Below the pieces are notes generated by a model. That model was not told the origin of the DNA. It searched no databases and worked only from the letters and a program-made list of their open reading frames with translations. A program made the translations under genes and the position numbers. 64,000 nt of DNA from Lysobacteraceae bacterium (GTDB taxonomy: Bacteria > Pseudomonadota > Gammaproteobacteria > Xanthomonadales > Rhodanobacteraceae): assembly GCA_021372495.1 (NCBI GenBank), contig JAJFUF010000008.1, forward strand, positions 1-64,000, read 5' to 3'. Shown one piece after another: positions 58,355 to 64,000 of this stretch. Within the stretch, counting starts at the first letter, position 1, and every line of letters starts with the position of its first letter.

Positions 58355-59311
58355 ATGGTGAAGGTTTTCCGGGATGTCGCGGGGCCGTGCCTGGCCCCGG
58401 GCGGCAGCGTCGTTGCCGTGGGCGCGTTCGACGGGCTGCATCGCGGCCATCGCGCGCTGCTCGGGCGCGTGCGCGAGCGCGCGGCCGAACGTCGGCTGCT
58501 GCCGATCGCGGTCAGCTTCGAGCCGCTGCCGCGGCAGTTCTTCGCGCGCGGCGAGCCGCTGCCGCGCCTCGCCTCGCTGCGCGAGAAGCTGGCCGGCTTC
58601 GCCGAGGCCGGCATCGAGCGCGTGCTGCTGCTGCGCTTCGACGCGAAGCTGGCGGCGATGCCGGCGGAGACGTTCGTGCGCGAGGTGCTGGCCGCGCGGC
58701 TCGGCGCGCGTGAGATCTGGGTGGGCGAGGATTTCCGCTTCGGCCACAAGCGCGGCGGCGACCTCGGCCTGCTGCGGCGCATGGGCGGCGAGCTCGGCTT
58801 CGCGGCGCACGCGCTGGCGCCGGTGCTGGCCGACGGCGAGCGCGTGTCCGCCTCGCGCATCCGCGCGCTGCTGGCGGCGGGCGAGTTCGCGCACGCCGCG
58901 CGCCTGCTGGGGCATCCGTTCGCGATCGGCGGGCGGGTAGTGCGCGGCGAGCGGCTCGGCCGCAAGCTCGGCTATCCCACCGCCAACGTCCGCCTCGGCC
59001 GACGCGTCGCGCCGGTCGGCGGCATCTTCGCGGTGCGCGTGCGCGGCGCCGGCGAGGCGGGGTGGCCGGGCGTCGCCAGCCTCGGCGTGCGGCCGACCGT
59101 CGACGGCCGCGAACCGCTGCTGGAAGCACACCTGTTCGATTTCGACGACGACCTGTACGGTCGCCGCATCGAGGTGGAGTTCGTCGCCAAGCTGCGCGAC
59201 GAGGAAAAGTTCCCCGACCTGGACGCGCTCAAGCGCCAGATGGATCGCGACGCCGCCGAGGCGCGCCGCCTGCTGGGCGTCGCGCACGCGGCCGCCGGAG
59301 CCCGAACGTGA
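58355..59311 (+). CDS. ribF: Bifunctional riboflavin kinase/FAD synthetase RibF
   Basis: Makes FMN and FAD. 318 residues. FAD-synthetase domain with [17 protein letters not shown] (GxFDGxHxGH) near 20-36 and [10 protein letters not shown] near 164; riboflavin-kinase domain with [11 protein letters not shown] near 200 and GVRPTVDG, ending [15 protein letters not shown]. ileS begins with a GTG that overlaps the ribF stop by four bases. Leaderless start predicted. Confidence 0.95.
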   Translation: MVKVFRDVAGPCLAPGGSVVAVGAFDGLHRGHRALLGRVRERAAERRLLPIAVSFEPLPRQFFARGEPLPRLASLREKLAGFAEAGIERVLLLRFDAKLAAMPAETFVREVLAARLGAREIWVGEDFRFGHKRGGDLGLLRRMGGELGFAAHALAPVLADGERVSASRIRALLAAGEFAHAARLLGHPFAIGGRVVRGERLGRKLGYPTANVRLGRRVAPVGGIFAVRVRGAGEAGWPGVASLGVRPTVDGREPLLEAHLFDFDDDLYGRRIEVEFVAKLRDEEKFPDLDALKRQMDRDAAEARRLLGVAHAAAGART

Positions 59312-62181
59312 GTCACGACTACAAGAACACCATCAACCTGCCCGCCACCGACTTCCCGATGCGCGGCGACCTGCCCAAGCGCGAGCCGGGCTGGCTGGCC
59401 GAATGGGAAAAGATCGGGCGCTATGCGCAGATCCAGCAGCGCAGCGCGGGCCGCGACAAGGCGTTCGTGCTGCACGACGGCCCGCCCTACGCCAACGGCG
59501 CGATCCACATCGGCCACGCGGTCAACAAGATCCTCAAGGACACGGTGGTGCGCTCCAAGCTGCTGTCCGGCTGCCGCGCGCCGTACGTGCCCGGCTGGGA
59601 CTGCCACGGCCTGCCGATCGAGATCGCCGTCGAGAAGCAGGTCGGCAAGGTCGGCCAGAAGCTGGACGCCGCCGCGTTCCGGCAGAAGTGCCGCGAATAC
59701 GCCGCGCAGCAGATCGACCTGCAGCGCGCCGATTTCAAGCGCCTCGGCGTGCTCGGCGACTGGGAGCACCCGTACCGCACCATGGACTTCGCCTACGAGG
59801 CGAACATGCTGCGCGCGCTGGCGAAGATCGTCGCCAACGGCCACGTCACGCGCGGCTTCAAGCCGGTGTACTGGTGCTTCGACTGCGGCTCGGCGCTGGC
59901 CGAGGCCGAGATCGAATACCAGGACAAGGGCTCGACCGCGATCGACGTCGCCTACGATGCGATCGACCCGCGCGCGCTGGCGGCCGAGTTCGGCGTGACG
60001 ATCGGCGACGACGACATCGTCGCCGTGCCGATCTGGACGACCACGCCGTGGTCGCTGCCGGGCAGCGTCGCCGTCGCCATCGGCGCCGAGCTGGAGTACC
60101 AGCTCGTCGAGGGACCGGCGCGCGCCGGCCGGCGCGTGTTCCTGGTGATCGCCGCGCCGCTGGTCGAGGCGGCGGTCGAGCGCTACCGCGGCTTCGCGCA
60201 GGGCGCCGAGTCGACGCCGTTCGTCACCGGCCACCACGCCGTGCGCGGCGCCGTGCTGGAAGGCCTGCGCCTGCGCCATCCGTTCTATGCGCGCGAGATC
60301 CCGCTGCTGCTGGGCGAGCACGTCTCCGCCGAGGACGGCACCGGCGCCGTGCACACCGCGCCCAGCCACGGCCAGGAGGACTTCGCGGTCGTGCGCAAGT
60401 ACGGCCTCGAGGTGATCAACCCGGTCGGCGGCAACGGCACCTACGTGCCGGGTACCGAGCTGTTCGCCGGCCAGCACGTGTGGAAGGCCAACGACGCCAT
60501 CGTCGAGCTGCTGCGCGAGCGCGGCGTGCTGCTCGCGGTCGAGAAGATCACGCACAGCTATCCGCACTGCTGGCGGCACAAGACGCCGGTCGTCTTCCGC
60601 GCCACCGCGCAGTGGTTCATCGGCATGGAGCAGGCGGGCTTGCGCGCGACCGCGCTGGAGGCGATCAAGCACGTGCACTGGGTGCCGGCGTGGGGCGAGG
60701 AGCGCATTGCCGGCATGGTCGAGGGCCGCCCGGACTGGTGCATCTCGCGCCAGCGCACCTGGGGCGTGCCGATCGCGCTGTTCGTCGACCGCGCCAGCGG
60801 CGAGCCGCATCCGCGCACCGTCGAGCTGATGGAGCAGGTGGCGCAGCGCGTCGAGCAGGGCGGCATCGACGCCTGGTACGCGCTCGACGCGCGCGAGCTG
60901 CTGGGCGACGAGGCCGAGTGCTACGAGAAGGTCGGCGACGTGCTCGACGTCTGGTTCGATTCCGGCGTCACCCACGCCTGCGTGATCGGCGCGCGCCCGG
61001 AGCTGCAGGCCGGCGGCGCCGCCGAATACAAGGTGATGTACCTGGAAGGCTCCGACCAGCATCGCGGCTGGTTCCAATCCTCGCTGCTGACGTCGGCGGC
61101 GATGTTCGGCCGCGCGCCGTACGACCACGTGCTGACCCACGGCTTCACCGTGGATGCGCAGGGCCGCAAGATGTCAAAGTCGGTCGGCAACGTGGTCGCC
61201 CCGCAGAAGGTGATGGATACGCTCGGCGCCGACATCCTGCGCCTGTGGGTGGCGTCCACCGACTATCGCAACGAGATGTCGGTGTCCGACGAGATCCTCA
61301 AGCGCGTCGCCGACGGCTACCGGCGCATCCGCAACACCGCGCGCTTCCTGCTCGGCAACCTCGATGGCTTCGATCCGGCGCGCCACCTGCTGCCGGTGGA
61401 GCAGTGCCTGCTGCTGGACCAATGGGCGGTGCAGCAGGCGCACGACGTGCAGCAGGCCGTGCTGGCCGCCTACGAGCGCTACGACTTCCCCGAGATCGTG
61501 CAGCGCGTGCAGAACTTCTGCACCAACGAGCTGGGCGCGCTCTACCTCGACATCACCAAGGATCGCCTCTACACCATGCCGACCGACAGCCGCGGCCGGC
61601 GCAGCGCGCAGAGCGCGATGTACCGCATCCTCGAGGCGATGGTGCGCTGGCTGGCGCCGATCCTCGCCTTCACCAGCGAGGAAATCTGGCGGCACATGCC
61701 GGGCACGCGCGGCGAATCGGTGCTGTTCGAGACCTGGTACGACGGCCTCGCCGCGACGCAGGCGACGCCGGAGCGCCGCCGCTACTGGGCCGACCTGCTG
61801 GCGCTGCGCGAAGGCGCGTCGAAGGCGCTGGAGGACATGCGCAAAGCGGGTGCCTTGGGCGCCTCGCTGGAGGCGGAAGTGACGGTGTACGCCGACGCCG
61901 CGCTGCGCGCGCGCTATGCGGAAGTCGGCGACGAGCTGCGTTTCTTCTTCATCACCTCGGCGCTGAGCCTGGCCGACGCGGCGGCGAAACCCGCCGACGC
62001 CGCGCGCGTGGCGCTGCAGGACGGCGAGGCGTGGATCGCGGCGTCGACGAGCGCCGCGCCGAAGTGCGTGCGCTGCTGGCACCATCGCGCCGACGTGGGC
62101 ACGCACGCGGACCATCCCGAGCTGTGCGGCCGCTGCGTCGAGAACGTCGCCGGCAGCGGCGAAGCGCGGTGCTGGTTCTGA
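59308..62181 (+). CDS. ileS: Isoleucyl-tRNA synthetase
   Basis: 957 residues. HIGH motif [10 protein letters not shown] near 68-77, KMSKS at RKMSKSVGN near 615, CP1 editing domain between, anticodon-binding region, and a C-terminal zinc site [12 protein letters not shown]...CGRC. GTG start at 59308 overlapping the ribF stop. The class-I enzyme is not of the mupirocin-resistant type by length or start. Ends near a repeat that fills the gap to lspA. Confidence 0.97.
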   Translation: MSHDYKNTINLPATDFPMRGDLPKREPGWLAEWEKIGRYAQIQQRSAGRDKAFVLHDGPPYANGAIHIGHAVNKILKDTVVRSKLLSGCRAPYVPGWDCHGLPIEIAVEKQVGKVGQKLDAAAFRQKCREYAAQQIDLQRADFKRLGVLGDWEHPYRTMDFAYEANMLRALAKIVANGHVTRGFKPVYWCFDCGSALAEAEIEYQDKGSTAIDVAYDAIDPRALAAEFGVTIGDDDIVAVPIWTTTPWSLPGSVAVAIGAELEYQLVEGPARAGRRVFLVIAAPLVEAAVERYRGFAQGAESTPFVTGHHAVRGAVLEGLRLRHPFYAREIPLLLGEHVSAEDGTGAVHTAPSHGQEDFAVVRKYGLEVINPVGGNGTYVPGTELFAGQHVWKANDAIVELLRERGVLLAVEKITHSYPHCWRHKTPVVFRATAQWFIGMEQAGLRATALEAIKHVHWVPAWGEERIAGMVEGRPDWCISRQRTWGVPIALFVDRASGEPHPRTVELMEQVAQRVEQGGIDAWYALDARELLGDEAECYEKVGDVLDVWFDSGVTHACVIGARPELQAGGAAEYKVMYLEGSDQHRGWFQSSLLTSAAMFGRAPYDHVLTHGFTVDAQGRKMSKSVGNVVAPQKVMDTLGADILRLWVASTDYRNEMSVSDEILKRVADGYRRIRNTARFLLGNLDGFDPARHLLPVEQCLLLDQWAVQQAHDVQQAVLAAYERYDFPEIVQRVQNFCTNELGALYLDITKDRLYTMPTDSRGRRSAQSAMYRILEAMVRWLAPILAFTSEEIWRHMPGTRGESVLFETWYDGLAATQATPERRRYWADLLALREGASKALEDMRKAGALGASLEAEVTVYADAALRARYAEVGDELRFFFITSALSLADAAAKPADAARVALQDGEAWIAASTSAAPKCVRCWHHRADVGTHADHPELCGRCVENVAGSGEARCWF

Positions 62182-62183
62182 AC

Positions 62184-62346
62184 CCCGGACTCCTCCCCCC
62201 GCTTGCAGGGAGGGTTCGGGAGGGAGTAAGCGCGGAGCCGCCGCAAGCAGCCGGCCGCGCGCGCAAGGCGGATCTGCTGCTGGCGCGGCTTGATCCGCCC
62301 CGCGGCCCGAGCCTTGAATCTCCGCTCCCGGTGGGAGAGGGGAGCG
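62184..62346. repeat. Repeat cluster between ileS and lspA
   Basis: Contains CTCCTCCCCCCGCTTGCAGG, GGGAGGGTTCGGGAGGGAGT and CTCCCGGTGGGAGAGGGGAG, matching motifs at 4661-4687 and 7490-7642. Its right end supplies GGGGAG, the apparent ribosome site for lspA. Confidence 0.65.
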
Positions 62347-62865
62347 ATGCATGAGATGGAGTGGATGATGGCCGTCAGACCCAACGCGCTGCCCTGGCTG
62401 TGGCTGTCCGCCGCGGTGATCGCGCTCGACCAGTTGACCAAGTGGCTGGCGCTGGCCGCGCTGCAGCCGTACATGCCGCACGCGGTGATCCCGGGCCTGC
62501 TGAACTGGACGCTGGCGTTCAATACCGGCGCCGCATTCAGCTTCCTCGCCGAGGCCGACGGCTGGCAGCGCTGGTTCTTCGCGGCGCTGGCGGTGATCGT
62601 CAGCGCGGTGCTGGCGGCGTGGCTCGCGCGCACCGCGCGGCGCGACTGGCGCAGCGCGCTGCCGCTGGCGCTGGTCGTCGGCGGCGCGCTGGGCAACCTG
62701 ATCGACCGTCTGCGGCTCGGCCACGTGGTCGATTTCATCCAGGTCTACTGGCAGCAGTGGGCGTGGCCGGCGTTCAACCTGGCCGATTCGGCGATCAGCG
62801 TCGGCGCGGTGCTGCTGATCGCGTTCGGGCTGTTCGGTGGGAAAGCGGCGCCGGCTGGGCGATAA
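62347..62865 (+). CDS. lspA: Lipoprotein signal peptidase LspA
   Basis: Inner-membrane aspartyl peptidase that removes prolipoprotein signal peptides. Four hydrophobic segments; catalytic aspartates in NLIDRLRLGHVVDF and FNLADSAIS, and NTGAAFSFL near 58. I take ATG 62347 because GGGGAG from the repeat precedes it by six bases; ATGs at 62356, 62365 and 62368 are also possible, the last giving MAVRPNALPWLWL, the form closest to the family. Its TAA stop overlaps a GATAAT box. Confidence 0.9.
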   Translation: MHEMEWMMAVRPNALPWLWLSAAVIALDQLTKWLALAALQPYMPHAVIPGLLNWTLAFNTGAAFSFLAEADGWQRWFFAALAVIVSAVLAAWLARTARRDWRSALPLALVVGGALGNLIDRLRLGHVVDFIQVYWQQWAWPAFNLADSAISVGAVLLIAFGLFGGKAAPAGR

Positions 62866-62866
62866 T
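62861..62866 (+). promoter_or_regulatory. Putative -10 box of ispH overlapping the lspA stop
   Basis: GATAAT includes the TAA stop of lspA (62863-62865). The start would be near 62873, giving a 136-base leader that contains the repeat 62900-62970. Confidence 0.35.
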
Positions 62867-62899
62867 GCCCCGTCGCCGGATCCGGGGCATGGCGCCCCT

Positions 62900-62970
62900 G
62901 TAGGAGCGACCGTGGTCGCGACCGCTCTTGCAGGTCTGCGCCCTGGCTCGCGACCACGGCCGCTCCTGCA
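62900..62970. repeat. TGTAGGAGCGACCGTGGTCGCGACC inverted element
   Basis: TAGGAGCGACCGTGGTCGCG (62901-62920) and the opposing GCGACCACGGCCGCTCCTGC (62950-62969) form a two-armed repeat typical of the order, here inside the probable ispH leader. Confidence 0.75.
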
Positions 62971-63008
62971 CGTGCATGATCCGGTCGCTCGCGTTCCTTG
63001 AGGCGCCG

Positions 63009-63950
63009 ATGGAAGTCCTGCTCGCCAATCCCCGCGGTTTCTGCGCCGGCGTCGACCGCGCCATCGCCATCGTCGAGCGCGCGCTCGAGTCCTACGGCGC
63101 GCCGATCTACGTGCGCCACGAGGTGGTGCACAACCGCTACGTGGTCGACGGCCTGCGCGCGCGCGGCGCGGTGTTCGTCGACGAGCTGCGCGAGGTGCCG
63201 GACGGCGCCACTGTGATCTTCAGCGCCCACGGCGTCTCGCAGGCCGTGCGCGAGGAAGCGTCGCAGCGCGGCCTCAAGGTGTTCGACGCGACCTGTCCGC
63301 TGGTCACCAAGGTACACATGGAAGTGGCGCGCCTCGGCCGAGCCGGCCGCGACGTGGTGCTGATCGGCCACGCCCGCCATCCGGAAGTCGAGGGCACGAT
63401 GGGGCAGTGGGATCCCGCCTATCCCGGCGCGATCCACCTGATCGAGAACCTGGCCGATGTCGCCCGGCTCGCGCCGAAGCGCGCGGACACGCTCGCCTAC
63501 GTCACCCAGACCACGCTGTCGGTGGACGACACCAAGGCGATCATCGCCGCGCTGCGCGCGCGCTTTCCCGGCATCGAGGGGCCGCGCAAGGACGACATCT
63601 GCTACGCCACGCAGAACCGCCAGAACGCCGTGCGCCAGCTCGCCAGCCAGGTCGGCCTGGTGCTGGTGGTCGGCTCGCGCAACAGCTCCAACTCCAACCG
63701 CCTGCGCGAGCTGGCCGAGAAGCAGGGCGTGCCGGCCCAACTGATCGACGGCCCCGACTGCATCCGCCGCGAATGGCTGGAGGGAGTGACCAGCGTCGGC
63801 CTGACCGCCGGCGCGTCGGCGCCCGAGCAGTTGGTCAAGGACGTGCTGGCGCGGCTGCGCGAGTGGGGCGCCACCAGCGTGCGCGAGCTGTACGGCGAGC
63901 TGGAGGACGTCACCTTCGCGCTGCCGAAGGAACTGCGTCTGGTCGGCTGA
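63009..63950 (+). CDS. ispH: 4-hydroxy-3-methylbut-2-enyl diphosphate reductase IspH
   Basis: Last step of the non-mevalonate isoprenoid pathway, iron-sulfur enzyme. 313 residues; the three cluster ligands are Cys12 (NPRGFCAGV), Cys96 (DATCPLV) and Cys198 (ICYATQNRQ). TGDA-like substrate motifs HGVSQAV and [10 protein letters not shown] are present. ATG 63009 with TTGAGG upstream fits the family; an ATG at 62976 would add eleven residues. Closes the murJ-to-ispH cluster. Confidence 0.96.
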   Translation: MEVLLANPRGFCAGVDRAIAIVERALESYGAPIYVRHEVVHNRYVVDGLRARGAVFVDELREVPDGATVIFSAHGVSQAVREEASQRGLKVFDATCPLVTKVHMEVARLGRAGRDVVLIGHARHPEVEGTMGQWDPAYPGAIHLIENLADVARLAPKRADTLAYVTQTTLSVDDTKAIIAALRARFPGIEGPRKDDICYATQNRQNAVRQLASQVGLVLVVGSRNSSNSNRLRELAEKQGVPAQLIDGPDCIRREWLEGVTSVGLTAGASAPEQLVKDVLARLREWGATSVRELYGELEDVTFALPKELRLVG

Positions 63951-63955
63951 ACGGC

Positions 63956-63984
63956 TTGCGCGGCGTTGGGCCGACCTCTAGAAT
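63956..63984 (+). promoter_or_regulatory. Promoter for a gene beyond the window
   Basis: TTGCGC (63956-63961), 17-base spacer, TAGAAT (63979-63984), followed by TTCGGG. The gene it serves starts after position 64000 and cannot be named from this window. Confidence 0.55.
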
Positions 63985-64000
63985 TTCGGGTTCACCGCCG

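Overview
The window reads as a contiguous, gene-dense chromosomal segment of a very GC-rich gammaproteobacterium. Gene order points to Lysobacterales (Xanthomonadales), most likely Rhodanobacteraceae or Lysobacteraceae. Evidence: the folC-SPOR-cvpA-purF block; phoB-phoR-ppk1-ppx; a short NAD-type isocitrate dehydrogenase; panB-panC-panD; nnr-tsaE-amiB-mutL; rplU-rpmA-obgE; and murJ-ribF-ileS-lspA-ispH. Many short interspersed inverted repeats of the kind common in this order lie between genes. I place it by gene order and protein resemblance only; no search was run.

Layout. 0.2-4.6 kb: folate polyglutamylation, envelope SPOR protein, CvpA and the first step of purine synthesis. 4.8-10.2 kb: ferritin-like protein and a giant Lhr helicase. 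10.3-11.7 kb: lpxH and a secreted cyclophilin (minus). 12-14.3 kb: a P3-type proton-pump-like P-ATPase. 14.4-20.1 kb: Pho two-component system with polyphosphate kinase and exopolyphosphatase (minus). 20.1-24.7 kb: periplasmic M48 protease, glutaredoxin, AhpD-like protein, icd, thiD. 24.9-29.5 kb: PIN-PhoH ATPase, bcp, gcvR (minus), dapA-bamC (plus), ferredoxin and tRNA-Glu (minus). 29.5-35.4 kb: pcnB-folK-panB-panC-panD-pgi. 35.5-42.9 kb: queG and divergent nnr-tsaE-amiB-mutL, then a DUF1684 lipoprotein-like or secreted protein. 42.9-50.4 kb: mixed metabolism (phosphoesterase, two crotonase-fold enzymes, FKBP, DUF1289-Nudix-sulfurtransferase, DUF4139 protein, copper chaperone). 50.5-53.8 kb: thioesterase and uvrA. 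54.1-64 kb: ribosomal proteins, obgE, murJ, ribF, ileS, lspA, ispH. No stretch above 300 bases is without a gene.

I looked for an undescribed system and did not find a novel multigene cassette: there is no prophage, CRISPR, toxin-antitoxin or biosynthetic cluster here, and nearly every gene is conserved core. The interest lies at the level of regulation and repeats: (i) three genes (queG, nnr, ribF) have a canonical -10 hexamer exactly six bases before the ATG and no Shine-Dalgarno, predicting leaderless mRNAs, with amiB nearly so; (ii) short repeats have entered or abut coding sequence, adding an insert inside Lhr, an N-terminal segment to ThiD, and stop codons to lhr, sseA and queG; (iii) gcvR and dapA appear to share overlapping divergent promoters built on one inverted repeat; (iv) several promoters reuse the stop codon of the upstream gene. 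All of these are inferences from sequence that need experimental or comparative testing.
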